A DNA stretch of 64,000 bases from Methylomonas sp. MK1 (GCF_000365425.1 NZ_AQOV01000001.1:3038001-3102000), one strand, 5' to 3'; shown: positions 17,821 to 27,921, counted from the stretch's first letter. Notes: generated by a model from the sequence alone, not told the origin. Translations and numbers: made by a program.

Positions 17821-19707
17821 ATGCTCAATTTCAAAAACATCGCCATCCGTCGCGGCAACCGTTTGCTGTTTAGCGAGGCCTCTTTCACGATACATAAAGG
17901 CCAAAAAATCGGTCTGACCGGGGCCAATGGCGCCGGCAAATCCAGCCTTTTTGCATTACTGCGCGGTGAATTACATGCCGACGAAGGCGACTTTTCCATG
18001 CCGCCGAATCTGGAAATCGCTCATGTTGCCCAGGAAACCCCGGCCTTGGAATGTTCAGCCATCGACTATGTACTGGACGGCGACAGAGAGTTGCGTGCGT
18101 TGCAGGCAAAGTTGCATACGGCCGAGCAAGCGCATGACGGCATCAAATTGGCCGAGCTACATGCGGCCTTGGATCATGTCGGCGGTTACACGGCCCAGGC
18201 CAGGGCTTCTCGGTTACTAAATGGTCTGGGTTTCAGCACCGAGCAAGAAAGCCGGGCGGTCAGCTCTTTTTCCGGCGGTTGGCGCATGCGTTTGAATCTG
18301 GCGCAAGCCTTGATGTGCCGCTCCGATGTGTTACTGCTCGACGAACCTACCAACCACCTGGACTTGGATGCGGTGATTTATTTGCAGGATTGGCTCAGCA
18401 AATATCCTGGCACCTTGTTATTGATTTCCCATGACCGCGATTTTCTGGACACCATCACCGACCATATCGTCCACATCGAGCAGAACCGAGCCGAAATATA
18501 CACGGGCAATTATTCCGCCTTCGAACGCATGCGCGCCGAAAAATTGGCCCAACAACAGACCGCTTACGAAAAACAGCAGCGCGAAATTGCCCATATCCAA
18601 AGCTTTGTTGATCGTTTCAAGGCGCAAGCCACCAAAGCCAGACAGGCGCAAAGCCGTATCAAAGCCTTGGAGCGGATGGAGCTGATCGCTCAGGCCCATG
18701 TCGATTCGCCGTTCGGTTTCAGCTTTCCGCCGCCGAAAAAAATGCCCAATCCGCTGCTAAAAATCGAAGAAGCCGACATCGGCTATGGCGATAAAGTAGT
18801 GATTAAAAACGCCAGCCTGTCGATTGCGCCGGGCGACCGTATCGGTCTGCTCGGACCCAATGGCGCCGGCAAGTCCAGCTTGATCAAAGTACTTTCCGGG
18901 CAAATGCCGGCATTGACTGGTAAGCTACAAACCGCTCAGGATTTGCATATCGGTTATTTCGCTCAGCATCAACTGGAACTGTTGAACCTGGAAGAAAGCC
19001 CGCTTTGGCATCTGCAAAAGCTGGATAAGCAAGCTACCGAGAAAGATTTGCGCAATTTTCTGGGCGGCTTTGATTTTCGCGGCGACAAGGTCAACGATCC
19101 GGTCGAACCGTTTTCCGGAGGCGAAAAAGCCCGTCTGGTACTGGCCATGTTGGTTTATCAAAATCCCAATTTGTTGCTGTTGGACGAGCCGACCAACCAT
19201 TTGGATTTGGAAATGCGCCACGCTCTGAGTGTGGCCTTGCAGGAATATCAAGGTGCTCTGGTCGTGGTGTCGCATGACAGGCATTTACTGCGCTCGGTGA
19301 CCGACCAACTGTTGTTGGTAGCCGGCGGCAAGATGCAACCATTCGACGGTGATTTGGACGATTACAAGCAATGGCTTGCCGAGCAGAAAAAAGCGGGCGA
19401 CGAACCGGTCGCGAACGACAATAGCGGCGGCGTGTCCCGCAAGGATCAGCGCAAACTCGATGCGGAACGCCGGCAGCGCTTAAAACCGTTGTTGGACGCG
19501 GTGAAAAAAGCCGAAGCGGCGGTGGAAAAGTTTCATCAGCAACAGCGCGACCTTGAAGAACAATTGGCCGATCCGGCCATTTATGCCGAGGAATACAAGG
19601 AACAATTAAAGCAGTTACTGAGTCGGAAAGGCCAAATCGATAGCGCGCTGGAACAGGCAGAAATGGATTGGCTGGCAGCGGAGGAAAACCTACAACAAGC
19701 GGAGTGA
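17821..19707 (+). CDS. ABC-F family ATPase (YheS-like)
   Basis: 628 residues with two ABC domains and no membrane segments, as in ribosome-associated ABC-F proteins. Walker A motifs are GANGAGKSS (34-42) and GPNGAGKSS (about 345-353); signature motifs are FSGGWRMRL and FSGGEKARL; both Walker B sites read LLLDEPTNHLDL. A charged linker lies between the domains and a Lys/Glu-rich coiled C-terminus follows. The frame is open back to 17602, but ATG 17821 starts exactly at the ABC domain and is the family start. The order of domains fits YheS better than Uup or EttA. Such proteins modulate translation. Confidence 0.92.
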   Translation: MLNFKNIAIRRGNRLLFSEASFTIHKGQKIGLTGANGAGKSSLFALLRGELHADEGDFSMPPNLEIAHVAQETPALECSAIDYVLDGDRELRALQAKLHTAEQAHDGIKLAELHAALDHVGGYTAQARASRLLNGLGFSTEQESRAVSSFSGGWRMRLNLAQALMCRSDVLLLDEPTNHLDLDAVIYLQDWLSKYPGTLLLISHDRDFLDTITDHIVHIEQNRAEIYTGNYSAFERMRAEKLAQQQTAYEKQQREIAHIQSFVDRFKAQATKARQAQSRIKALERMELIAQAHVDSPFGFSFPPPKKMPNPLLKIEEADIGYGDKVVIKNASLSIAPGDRIGLLGPNGAGKSSLIKVLSGQMPALTGKLQTAQDLHIGYFAQHQLELLNLEESPLWHLQKLDKQATEKDLRNFLGGFDFRGDKVNDPVEPFSGGEKARLVLAMLVYQNPNLLLLDEPTNHLDLEMRHALSVALQEYQGALVVVSHDRHLLRSVTDQLLLVAGGKMQPFDGDLDDYKQWLAEQKKAGDEPVANDNSGGVSRKDQRKLDAERRQRLKPLLDAVKKAEAAVEKFHQQQRDLEEQLADPAIYAEEYKEQLKQLLSRKGQIDSALEQAEMDWLAAEENLQQAE

Positions 19708-19709
19708 TC

Positions 19710-20219
19710 ATGTACCAACTGATGGTGTTGTTTTTTGAGATTTGCATTATGCGCAAAGGGCCGCAGGATGTGCCGGCGTCGCCTTGGCTAGTGCGGCTGA
19801 TGTTCATACCCTATTTGCTGGTTAATCTACTGATTTTGTTGTTGGACAGCGATTGGGAGCATGCTTTGCTGCAAATCAGCGCGGAGACCGTATTAATGGT
19901 CGGATTCTGCTATCCGCTTCTGTATTTTTCCGGGAAAACCGCCCGTTTTCCGCAAACCCTGACGGCATTATTGGGCTCTGATGTGGTGATTAGTTTGTGC
20001 GCCATTCCGGCGGTCGCCAGCCTGAATACCCAGATCAGCCAGGTGGCATACATTGCGATGATCGTGCTGATGGGCTGGCATTGGTTGGTCAATGGCAATA
20101 TTTTCCGGCATGCCCTGGATAGACCGTTATTGTTCGGCTTGGCGCTGGCTTTTTTATATATACTCATTTCCACACAAGTGATGACCTTGTTGTTTACCGA
20201 GATTGCCGCTAGCGATTAG
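19710..20219 (+). CDS. Small integral membrane protein of unknown function
   Basis: 169 residues with about four to five hydrophobic helices and few charged loops. The ATG at 19710 follows the ABC-F stop by 2 bp, so the two genes are translationally close and probably co-transcribed; the open frame extends back into the ABC-F gene, but that start would be an artefact. The universal stress protein gene follows after 8 bp. No family was recognised. Confidence 0.7.
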   Translation: MYQLMVLFFEICIMRKGPQDVPASPWLVRLMFIPYLLVNLLILLLDSDWEHALLQISAETVLMVGFCYPLLYFSGKTARFPQTLTALLGSDVVISLCAIPAVASLNTQISQVAYIAMIVLMGWHWLVNGNIFRHALDRPLLFGLALAFLYILISTQVMTLLFTEIAASD

Positions 20220-20227
20220 GAGGATGT

Positions 20228-20671
20228 ATGACGATTTATAAACATATTTTATTGGCTGCCGATTTTTTTGAACATGGCGGTCAAGTGGCCGAAAAAGCCA
20301 GGCAAATCGCCGCGCAAAACGCTGCCCAGCTGAGCTTGGTACATGTGGTCGATAATTTGCCGATTACCGATCCCGCTTACGGCCCCATCATTCCATTCGA
20401 TGTGGATTTGACCCAGGAATTGATGGAGGCCACCAAGAAACGCCTGCGCGAGCTGGGCGAGAAATTACAGGTTCCCGCCGAACGCCAGTATCTGGAAATG
20501 GGTAGCCCCAAACTGGAAATCGTCCGGGTAGCCGAAGAGATTCAGGCCGATTTGATCGTCGTGGGTTCGCACGGCCGTCATGGTTTTGCACTGTTACTCG
20601 GCTCGACTGCCAACGGCGTGCTGCATCATGCTAAATGCGACGTACTGGCGGTGCGATTAGCGGATGATTGA
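20228..20671 (+). CDS. Universal stress protein (UspA family)
   Basis: 147 residues with the full UspA fold. The start TIYKHILLAADFFEHG and the C-terminal ATP-binding signature GSHGRHGFALLLGSTANGVL (G-x2-G-x9-G-S/T) are both intact, so it should be a nucleotide-binding member. Preceded by AGGAGG. The last codons overlap the cobU start, placing it at the head of the cobalamin gene run, although a functional link is not obvious. Confidence 0.92.
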   Translation: MTIYKHILLAADFFEHGGQVAEKARQIAAQNAAQLSLVHVVDNLPITDPAYGPIIPFDVDLTQELMEATKKRLRELGEKLQVPAERQYLEMGSPKLEIVRVAEEIQADLIVVGSHGRHGFALLLGSTANGVLHHAKCDVLAVRLADD

Positions 20672-21191
20672 GCTGGTTTTAGGCGGTGCCCGTTCCGGTA
20701 AAAGCCGCTATGCCGAGCAACAAGCTTTGGCCTCCGGTATGCCGGTGGTGTACATTGCCACCGCCGAAGCCGGAGATGATGAGATGCTCAGCCGCATCCA
20801 GCATCATCAACAGCGCCGTCCAAAGCATTGGCTAACCGTTGAAGAGCCTATCGCATTGGCGGATGTGATTAGCGAATACGCCGGCAAACAGCATTGCTTG
20901 CTGGTCGATTGCCTGACGCTTTGGTTGTGCAATGTGTTATTCGACAAGCAAGGTAATCTGCAAGAACAGCGCTATCAGCAACAAGCCGATGCATTATGCG
21001 CGGCGTTGGCTGCCGGTCGGCAACGTGTGATCTTGGTCAGCAACGAAGTGGGCCTGGGCGTTGTAGCCGCCGACGCGATGACCCGCCGATTCGTCGATGA
21101 AGCCGGCTTTTTACATCAAAGACTCGCGCAATTTAGCGACAAGGTGGTGCTGGTGACCGCCGGTTTGCCGCAAATCCTCAAAAACGTCTAA
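20664..21191 (+). CDS. cobU: Adenosylcobinamide kinase / adenosylcobinamide-phosphate guanylyltransferase
   Basis: A bifunctional enzyme that phosphorylates adenosylcobinamide and then transfers GMP, giving AdoCbi-GDP for nucleotide-loop assembly. The 175-residue length is typical. The P-loop GGARSGKS is at the N-terminus, followed by YIATAEAGDDEM, the guanylylated-His region HHQQRRPKHW, and LLVDCLTLWLCN and VSNEVGLGVV. It overlaps the usp gene by 8 bp and is followed by cobT after 7 bp. Confidence 0.95.
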   Translation: MIELVLGGARSGKSRYAEQQALASGMPVVYIATAEAGDDEMLSRIQHHQQRRPKHWLTVEEPIALADVISEYAGKQHCLLVDCLTLWLCNVLFDKQGNLQEQRYQQQADALCAALAAGRQRVILVSNEVGLGVVAADAMTRRFVDEAGFLHQRLAQFSDKVVLVTAGLPQILKNV

Positions 21192-21198
21192 TTCCCTT

Positions 21199-22239
21199 AT
21201 GAACAGTTTATCCGCGCCGATTACCGCGCCCGATGCACACTATTACCAACAAGCTTTGGACAGACAGGCGCAATTAACCAAGCCGCCCGGCTCCTTGGGC
21301 TTGCTTGAGGATTGTGCGGTCAGGCTGGCGGCGATTCAGCACAGCGAAAGGCCTAAGCTGGAAAAAATCCATGTCAGCGTATTTGCCGCCGATCATGGCA
21401 TTGCCGAGGAAGGCGTCTCAGCCTTTCCGCAAGTGGTGACGATGGAAATGGTAAAAAACTTCGCAGCCGGTGGTGCGGCGGTAAATGTGCTGGCCCGCCA
21501 TGTCGATGCGTATTTCGAAGTTGTCGATGTCGGGCTGATTCAGCCAGTGGCTTTAGCCGATGTCATCAGCCATCGAGCCGGCACAGGCACTGCCAATTTC
21601 AAGAGGACGGCAGCGATGAGTGACGAGCAGTTAGCTATCGCCTTGGCCGCAGGTCAGGCTGCCCTCGAACGGGCTGTAGCGAACGGGGCCGATTTGTTTA
21701 TCGGCGGCGAAATGGGCATCGCCAATACCACCAGCGCCAGTGCGCTGGCGGCCGCCAGTTTACGGATACCGGCCGCCGACATTACCGGTGCCGGCACCGG
21801 CTTGAATGCCGGACAAATCGATCACAAAGCCGGCGTCATTGACTCAGCGTTGCAGCGCCACCACGCCGTTTTGCACTCGCCTTTGGATATTTTAAAAACC
21901 GTTGGCGGCTTCGAAATCGCCGCATTAACCGCTGCCTATATCAGCGCTGCCCAACAGGGTTTGCCGGTGTTGATTGACGGCTTTATCAGCAGTGTCGCGG
22001 CTTTGCTGGCGAGGGATATTAATCCCGGCTGCGTGGACTGGTTTTTTTACGGCCATTGTTCCGCGGAAAAAGGCCATGCTCGAGTCCTGCAAGCGTTAAA
22101 TGCCCGGCCATTGTTGAATCTGGAGATGCGCCTGGGCGAAGGTAGCGGTGCGGTATTGGCGGTACCGTTGCTGAAAATGGCCTGTCATTTACACAATGAA
22201 ATGGCCACATTCAGTCAGGCCAAAGTATCTACCGCTTAA
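21199..22239 (+). CDS. cobT: Nicotinate-nucleotide-dimethylbenzimidazole phosphoribosyltransferase
   Basis: Activates the lower base: makes alpha-ribazole phosphate from DMB and nicotinate mononucleotide. 346 residues with the family marks KPPGSLGLLE, VFAADHGIAEEGVSAFPQVVT, GGEMGIANTTSASAL, GAGTGL and the C-terminal RLGEGSGA carrying the catalytic Glu. It works directly with CobU and CobS, both in the same run, and with BluB, which provides DMB from FMN. Confidence 0.95.
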   Translation: MNSLSAPITAPDAHYYQQALDRQAQLTKPPGSLGLLEDCAVRLAAIQHSERPKLEKIHVSVFAADHGIAEEGVSAFPQVVTMEMVKNFAAGGAAVNVLARHVDAYFEVVDVGLIQPVALADVISHRAGTGTANFKRTAAMSDEQLAIALAAGQAALERAVANGADLFIGGEMGIANTTSASALAAASLRIPAADITGAGTGLNAGQIDHKAGVIDSALQRHHAVLHSPLDILKTVGGFEIAALTAAYISAAQQGLPVLIDGFISSVAALLARDINPGCVDWFFYGHCSAEKGHARVLQALNARPLLNLEMRLGEGSGAVLAVPLLKMACHLHNEMATFSQAKVSTA

Positions 22240-22414
22240 ATAGGCTATCCATCGGCAATCCGTTTCGGATGCAATAGCGAGGTGTTTAGCTTTCCCGTAT
22301 CATTGGCCGCGAAAAATAAGCTGGGCTGACGTCGAGCTTGCTTTGCGACCGGCAGCTGTCTCCGATGGCAGCTGCACATAATAATAAAAACATACAACTG
22401 ATTTGGTAAACAAC

Positions 22415-22828
22415 ATGCTAGGACACATAGAAAGTTACGATGAAAGATGCCAGACCGGCGTAATCAAACACGAAGGTCAATTCTACGAATTTCACCTGGA
22501 TCAATGGACCTCGGAAGCGCCGCCCAAAGTTGGCGACGATGTGGATTTCGATCACGAAGAAGATAAAGTCACCGATGTCAGCCTGGTCGGCGCTTATCTG
22601 ATGGAAGCCAAACCGGTCAAAAGCAAGCTGGTCGCAGCATTGCTGGGTATCGCCTTCGGTGCGATCGGCCTACATCGCATTTATTTGGGCTTTTATTTCC
22701 TCGGCTTCACTCAAGCCGTAGTCACGCTAATTACCGGCGGCTTCGGCGTCATGTGGGGCTTCATAGAAGGCGTGTTGATTGCCACTGGCCATATCTATAA
22801 AGATGCCAAAGGACGCCACCTGAAATAG
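22415..22828 (+). CDS. TM2-domain membrane protein with N-terminal cold-shock-like segment
   Basis: 137 residues. The first half (GHIESYDERCQTGVIKHEGQ, FYEFHLDQW, VGDDVDFD) resembles a small OB/cold-shock-like fold. The second half is a TM2 domain with two helices around a turn (ALLGIAFGAIGLHRIYLGFY ... GGFGVMWGFIEGVLI). ATG 22415 is preferred over an upstream TTG at 22403. It interrupts the cobalamin genes: cobT ends 175 bp before, and cobS starts 2 bp after. Function unknown; a link with cobalamin is not supported by sequence. Confidence 0.8.
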   Translation: MLGHIESYDERCQTGVIKHEGQFYEFHLDQWTSEAPPKVGDDVDFDHEEDKVTDVSLVGAYLMEAKPVKSKLVAALLGIAFGAIGLHRIYLGFYFLGFTQAVVTLITGGFGVMWGFIEGVLIATGHIYKDAKGRHLK

Positions 22829-22830
22829 TC

Positions 22831-23553
22831 GTGGAGCCCTTTTTAGTTGCCATACAATTTCTGACCCGCATACCCGTTAGTGTTCGCTACGAGGCTGGCG
22901 CCCCAGTATTGGGACGTTCGGTTTTATACTATCCGGCGGTAGGCTTATTGCTAGGTATGCTGCTAAGCCTGCCGGCGATCCTGCTTGCCGGCAGTACGTC
23001 CATGCTGCTGGCGGCTTTGACGTTGTCTGCTTGGGTATTACTGACCGGCGGTTTGCATCTGGACGGTTTGGCTGATTGCGCCGATGCCTGGGTCGGCGGC
23101 CACGGCGATAAACAGCGCAGCCTGCAAATCATGAAAGACCCGGCTTCCGGGCCGATTGCGGTTAGTCTGCTGGTCTTAGTTTTAATCCTGAAGTTTGCCG
23201 CACTGACTGCCATGTTCGAGCAAACTCGATTCGCCCCCTTGCTGCTGGCCCCCGTTTTAGGGCGCGCCGCAATTCTAGGCTTGATGTTGACAACCGACTA
23301 CGTTCGCCCGCAAGGTCTAGCCGAAGCACTATTGCAACAACTGCCAAGGTCGCAGGCCAAGTGGGTGTTGGTGTCAAGTGTATTGATCGCACTGGTCTTC
23401 TTAGGTTTTCCGGCTGTGCTGTTTGCCGGCGGCATAGTATTTTGGCTACGGCAATCTGCCTTGTCGCGTTTGGGCGGCGTAACCGGCGACGTTTACGGCG
23501 CGGCGGTTGAATTAACGGAAGCCGCCGTTCTCATTACTGCCACGCTGCAATGA
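22831..23553 (+). CDS. cobS: Adenosylcobinamide-GDP ribazoletransferase (cobalamin synthase)
   Basis: Integral membrane enzyme joining AdoCbi-GDP and alpha-ribazole (phosphate) at the inner membrane. 240 residues with a GTG start 2 bp after the TM2 gene. The family motifs FLTRIPV, LTGGLHLDGLADCADAW, MKDPASGPIAV and LGGVTGDVYGAAVELTE are all present. It overlaps bluB by 4 bp. Confidence 0.95.
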   Translation: MEPFLVAIQFLTRIPVSVRYEAGAPVLGRSVLYYPAVGLLLGMLLSLPAILLAGSTSMLLAALTLSAWVLLTGGLHLDGLADCADAWVGGHGDKQRSLQIMKDPASGPIAVSLLVLVLILKFAALTAMFEQTRFAPLLLAPVLGRAAILGLMLTTDYVRPQGLAEALLQQLPRSQAKWVLVSSVLIALVFLGFPAVLFAGGIVFWLRQSALSRLGGVTGDVYGAAVELTEAAVLITATLQ

Positions 23554-24263
23554 CACAGCAATCCCCGCTGTCGAATGCAAATCCTGAGTCTAAATTGAAT
23601 CCGAACGACTCCTCAGCCGCGCACCGTTTTCCCGACCAACAACTTGCCGGCGTCTATCGCGCCATCGCCGAACGCCGCGACATGCGACACTTTCTTGCCG
23701 ATTCAGTCGATGCCGAAATCTTGTCCCGCCTCTTGCAGGCCGCGCATCAAGCCGGCAGCGTCGGCTTGATGCAGCCGTGGCGTTTTATCCGCGTCACTGA
23801 TCGCCGTTTGCGTATTGATATTCACGCGCTGGTCGAACAGGAGCGCCGGCTCACCGCCGAAGCGCTGGCCGAACGCCACGATGAATTCATGAAGCTTAAA
23901 GTGGAGGGCATACTCGATTGCGGCGAATTGCTGATCGTGGCTTTGCCGGATCGGCGCGAACAACATATTTTCGGTCGCCGGACATTGCCGGAGATGGACT
24001 TGGCCTCAGCAGCCTGCGCGATTCAAAACCTGTGGCTGGCGGCCCGCGCGGAAGGCCTGGGGTTGGGCTGGGTATCGCTGTTCGATCCGGACGCATTGGC
24101 GCAACTATTGAAAATGCCGGCCGGCAGCCGGCCGATTGCGGTGCTTTGCCTGGGCCATGTCGCCGAGTTTTACCCCAAGCCAATGTTGGAACTGGAAAAC
24201 TGGGCAACGCCGCAACCCTTGTCGGCATTTGTCTATGAAAACGGTTGGCCTGATGCATCCTAA
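23550..24263 (+). CDS. bluB: 5,6-dimethylbenzimidazole synthase
   Basis: Oxygen-dependent conversion of FMNH2 to dimethylbenzimidazole, the lower ligand of cobalamin. 237 residues of nitroreductase fold with BluB features: RRDMRHF at the start, [18 protein letters not shown], and [22 protein letters not shown]. The first ~25 residues are a poorly conserved Ser/Asn-rich extension. Its presence shows an aerobic route to DMB, as expected for a methanotroph. It overlaps cobS by 4 bp and cobQ by 11 bp. Confidence 0.93.
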   Translation: MTQQSPLSNANPESKLNPNDSSAAHRFPDQQLAGVYRAIAERRDMRHFLADSVDAEILSRLLQAAHQAGSVGLMQPWRFIRVTDRRLRIDIHALVEQERRLTAEALAERHDEFMKLKVEGILDCGELLIVALPDRREQHIFGRRTLPEMDLASAACAIQNLWLAARAEGLGLGWVSLFDPDALAQLLKMPAGSRPIAVLCLGHVAEFYPKPMLELENWATPQPLSAFVYENGWPDAS

Positions 24264-25737
24264 ACCGCCGTTTCCAGCGTTGATGGTGCAAGGCACTACC
24301 TCAGATGCCGGCAAAAGTACCTTGGTGACTGCACTTTGCCGTTATTACCGGCTTCAAGGTATCGCCGTAGCACCATTCAAACCGCAAAACATGGCACTGA
24401 ATAGTGCGGTAACCGTCGACGGCGGCGAAATCGGCCGCGCCCAAGCCGCCCAAGCCGCGGCCTGCGGTTTGCCGCCGCATAGCGATATGAATCCGGTACT
24501 GCTCAAGCCCAATACCGATACCACCGCGCAAGTGATCATTCACGGCAAAGTCCTGCAAAACCAATCGGCCAGCCAGTATCACGATTATAAAAAAGTCGCC
24601 AAACAAGCGGTTCTGGAATCGTGGCAGCGCTTGAGCGCTCAGTATCAGATGCTGATCGTCGAGGGCGCCGGCAGCCCTGCGGAGATCAATTTACGCGCCG
24701 GCGATATTGCCAATATGGGCTTTGCCGAAGCGGTGGATTGTCCGGTGATTCTGATCGCCGACATTGATCGCGGCGGCGTGTTTGCGCACTTGGTCGGCAC
24801 GCTGGAATTGCTCTCGGCCAGCGAGCAACAGCGTGTGATCGGTTTTGTCATCAACCGTTTCCGGGGCGACATCGCGCTATTAAAACCCGGCTTGGACTGG
24901 CTGGAAAAGCGAACCGGCAAGCCGGTGTTGGCCGTGCTGCCTTATTTGCACGATCTTTATCTGGAAGCCGAAGATGCTTTATCCACTCGGCATGCCCAAC
25001 AAAGCCAAACCGGCGCTTTTCATGTCGTCGTGCCGCATCTGCCCAGCTTCAGCAATCATACCGATTTCGATCCACTGCAACTGCACCCAGGCATTCAGGT
25101 CAGCTTTGCGAAAAACCCAGATCAAGTAACCGGCGCCGACTTGATCGTGCTGCCCGGCAGCAAGTCGGTACGCAGCGATTTAGCGCGTCTTAGAGAACAA
25201 GGCTGGGACACGTTTATTAGTCGCCATCTGCGTTACGGCGGTAAACTGCTGGGGATTTGCGGCGGCTTTCAGATGCTGGGCAAACTCATAGACGACCCAC
25301 TGGGGCTGGAAGGTCCGGCCGGTAGCTCCGTTGGTCTGGGTTTGTTGGATATGCAGACGGTTTTACAACCGGAAAAATGCTTGCGGCAAACTGCGGGCGC
25401 ATTCTATGGGCAAGCTACGCAGGTGGCTGGCTACGAGATCCATCTGGGTGTCAGTAGTGGTCCTGCGCTGGCACAACCCTTATTTTCGCTGACGGAAGGC
25501 GACGATGGCGCCGTTTCGGCAGACGGACAGGTGGCGGGCAGTTATCTGCACGGTTTATTCGATTTGCCCGCCGCCTGCGATGCGCTGTTGAATTGGGCAG
25601 GCTATCGGCATGCGCAAGCCCTGGATTTCGACGCCGTGCGCGAAGCCGGTATCGAGCGTCTGGCCGATTGTTTAGCAAGTCATTGCAATTTCGCCCAGCT
25701 CGAAGCGCTGGCCGCATCTACCCGACGTGCTTGCTGA
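24253..25737 (+). CDS. cobQ: Cobyric acid synthase (glutamine-hydrolysing)
   Basis: Amidates four side chains of the corrin ring. 494 residues: an N-terminal ATPase domain with [30 protein letters not shown] and [13 protein letters not shown], then a C-terminal glutamine amidotransferase domain with [14 protein letters not shown] (nucleophile Cys) and SYLHGLFD. The ATG at 24253 overlaps bluB by 11 bp; the longer open frame from 24136 lies inside bluB and is rejected. Last gene of the cobalamin run. The earlier corrin genes are not in the window. Confidence 0.95.
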   Translation: MHPKPPFPALMVQGTTSDAGKSTLVTALCRYYRLQGIAVAPFKPQNMALNSAVTVDGGEIGRAQAAQAAACGLPPHSDMNPVLLKPNTDTTAQVIIHGKVLQNQSASQYHDYKKVAKQAVLESWQRLSAQYQMLIVEGAGSPAEINLRAGDIANMGFAEAVDCPVILIADIDRGGVFAHLVGTLELLSASEQQRVIGFVINRFRGDIALLKPGLDWLEKRTGKPVLAVLPYLHDLYLEAEDALSTRHAQQSQTGAFHVVVPHLPSFSNHTDFDPLQLHPGIQVSFAKNPDQVTGADLIVLPGSKSVRSDLARLREQGWDTFISRHLRYGGKLLGICGGFQMLGKLIDDPLGLEGPAGSSVGLGLLDMQTVLQPEKCLRQTAGAFYGQATQVAGYEIHLGVSSGPALAQPLFSLTEGDDGAVSADGQVAGSYLHGLFDLPAACDALLNWAGYRHAQALDFDAVREAGIERLADCLASHCNFAQLEALAASTRRAC

Positions 25738-25828
25738 CGGTCAGCCATTGCAGCCGGTGGCAGAAATATATGCAATTTCCGACAGCGGATTTTGAATAAA
25801 TCCATTTCTTTGTTTAAAAATAGCGCTT

Positions 25829-27103
25829 TCATTGCGCCCCTAAAAAAACAGCAGGATAGGGTTCTTTTATAAAAAGAACGATGCCGGTTGCGACAAACGC
25901 AAACAAACCTGACGCCACAAAAGCCAGGTGGTAATCACCCATCAGACTATGGACGTACCCGGCACTGTAGGCGGCTATGGCCGCCCCGATTTGATGAGCA
26001 AAGCAGATCCAGCCGAATACCACGCCGACGTTTTGTTTCCCGAATAAATCCGCGGTCAATGCCGAGGTTGCCGGAATCGTGGACAACCAATTCATGCCGT
26101 AGATAATCGAGAACAGCATTAATTGTCCGGTAGTGTCTATGCTGGGCAGCAATATCAGCGTTGCGCCTCTGACGACGTAATAAAACGCCAGCGGCCAACG
26201 CTTGCCGTACCGGTCGCATAACCAGCCGGATAAAATGGTGCCGAACACATCGGCCGCGCCCATGACGCCTAAGGACATGGCCATGGTCATGTCGGTAAAG
26301 CCATGTTCGATGCCGTGGGGAATCAAATGCGTCTGAAAAAGCCCGGAGGTGGTTAAGCCGCAAATACCAAAACTCAAGGCCAACAACCAGAATTGCGGAC
26401 TGCGCATGGCCGAGCGCATGGGATTTTGATCAGGCTTAAGCACTGTTCCGTGAACGCCATGGTAGCCATAGGCCGACAGGCCTTTTGATTCGGGATCGTC
26501 TCTTAAAAATTTCAGCACCAACGGTAAAGCCACCAAACCTAACGCCACGGCGATAAACAGCGTCGCCGCGCGCCAGCCATCATGAACATTGATCTGCATT
26601 AGCACCGGCGTAAATACTAACTGGCCGGAGGAGAAGGCCGCGCCCAATATGCCTAATGCGAGCCCGCGGTGTTTATGGAACCAGCGATTGATCAACGCCG
26701 ATCCCATAATCATTGAAGTGCCGCCCGAACCCGCACCAATCAGCAATCCCCAAAACAAATACAGTTGCCAGGATTCCTGCATGAAAACGCTGCCACCGGC
26801 GCCTGCCACCGACAAAATCAACGTAATAACGCTGATGCGTTTAGCGCCGTAGACATCCATCAATCGGCCTAAAAAAGGCCCTGCAAGGCCGAACAACAGC
26901 AGGTTGAGCGAAATGGCGCCGCTAATGGTTTCTCTGTTCCAGGCAAACTCCTGCTCCAGGGACAGCATGATGATCCCTGGAACGGAGCGCAGTGCTGATG
27001 CCATAAACAAGCACAGAAAAGTGACTGCAAGTACTACCCAAGCATAGTGAACTGAATCGGTAAGACTCCTGGGCATGATTACATCGGACTTTGGCTGAAA
27101 CAT
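25829..27103 (-). CDS. MFS transporter downstream of pxmC
   Basis: 424 residues with about 12 hydrophobic helices and MFS loop motifs (GRLMDVYGAKRIS between helices 2 and 3, CDRYGKRWPLAF in the middle loop). The arrangement resembles the oxalate/formate antiporter and monocarboxylate branch. It starts 28 bp after the pxmC stop on the same strand, so it is probably the fourth gene of the pxm transcript. The start may be ATG 27103 or 27076; neither has a good ribosome binding site. The substrate is unknown; small organic acids are a guess from the family. Confidence 0.82.
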   Translation of the reverse strand: MFQPKSDVIMPRSLTDSVHYAWVVLAVTFLCLFMASALRSVPGIIMLSLEQEFAWNRETISGAISLNLLLFGLAGPFLGRLMDVYGAKRISVITLILSVAGAGGSVFMQESWQLYLFWGLLIGAGSGGTSMIMGSALINRWFHKHRGLALGILGAAFSSGQLVFTPVLMQINVHDGWRAATLFIAVALGLVALPLVLKFLRDDPESKGLSAYGYHGVHGTVLKPDQNPMRSAMRSPQFWLLALSFGICGLTTSGLFQTHLIPHGIEHGFTDMTMAMSLGVMGAADVFGTILSGWLCDRYGKRWPLAFYYVVRGATLILLPSIDTTGQLMLFSIIYGMNWLSTIPATSALTADLFGKQNVGVVFGWICFAHQIGAAIAAYSAGYVHSLMGDYHLAFVASGLFAFVATGIVLFIKEPYPAVFLGAQ

Positions 27104-27131
27104 GGTCGTGTAGATGTAGAGAAAAATAGTG

Positions 27132-27905
27132 TTATTCGGCGTCTGGAATCCGATCGAGTAACTCGATCAAACGAGTCACGCCTTGCAGCAAGATGCCGCC
27201 GACGCCCAAGGCAAACCACACCCCGATCACAAAGCCCCAATGAATCGGCGCCGCGAAGAATTCTTCTCTAAACCAGAAGGTATGTCCCCACTCGTTGAAA
27301 CCGACGCTGACCAAAATCATGAACGGCCCGAACACCGCCAAGGTCAATGGCAAGGAAATGCCTTTGGCGTACAAGGGCAAGCGGGTTCTGGCGTACAGCC
27401 AGGCACAACCGCCCAGGATCACGTACAACGGGAAATTAAAGTAAAACTCGATGATATGGTTAGCCGTAAACGGCGTGTCGCGGATCGCCACCTGATGCCA
27501 GGAGTTGTCCTGCTCGGCAAAATAGCTGCCCGCCCAATACACGGCAAAGGTGTAAATGCTGATCCACATCGTCAACGTGAAATAGCGGCGAATCTCTTCC
27601 TTGGGTGCCAGTTGATCCAGGTTGCGGTCGCGCGTGGTCCATAAGTAACCCCAAAAGCCGCTGGCGACGGCAGCGATCACCACCAGTTCGATATAAAACA
27701 GCCGCATCCAGTATTGTTCGAACGCCGGTTCCGAGGAATCCAAACCGTGTGCTATGGCAAAAGCACCCTGATACAGGCGTAAACTGATGTACATAACGGT
27801 TAAAAAGCCAAATCCCTTTAAATATTTGGGTAAGTCAAGCAAATACCAAGGCAATGATTTGGGGTTTTCGCTGCTTAAGCGCACGTGTTCTGTCGTGGTA
27901 GCCAT
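27132..27905 (-). CDS. pxmC: Copper membrane monooxygenase subunit C (PxmC)
   Basis: Integral membrane subunit of the pMMO-like enzyme, 257 residues. The region EQDNSWHQVAIRDTPFTANH contains Asp133, His137 and His150, with the D-x3-H-x12-H spacing of the PmoC metal site. AGGAGCACA lies ahead of the ATG; pxmB has the same leader sequence. Third in the order A-B-C, which separates pxm from pmo operons (C-A-B). Substrate and role are not fixed by sequence; in Methylomonas, pxm genes have been linked to low-oxygen growth with nitrate. Confidence 0.93.
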   Translation of the reverse strand: MATTTEHVRLSSENPKSLPWYLLDLPKYLKGFGFLTVMYISLRLYQGAFAIAHGLDSSEPAFEQYWMRLFYIELVVIAAVASGFWGYLWTTRDRNLDQLAPKEEIRRYFTLTMWISIYTFAVYWAGSYFAEQDNSWHQVAIRDTPFTANHIIEFYFNFPLYVILGGCAWLYARTRLPLYAKGISLPLTLAVFGPFMILVSVGFNEWGHTFWFREEFFAAPIHWGFVIGVWFALGVGGILLQGVTRLIELLDRIPDAE

Positions 27906-27921
27906 GATGTGTGCTCCTGAA

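Noticed and set aside
20100..20664. Possible cobalamin riboswitch ahead of cobU
   Set aside because: cobU overlaps a stress-protein gene and there is no leader long enough for a B12 riboswitch or its conserved B12 box.
24136..24252. 39-residue extension of cobQ
   Set aside because: Lies inside bluB in another frame; the P-loop domain starts right after the ATG at 24253.
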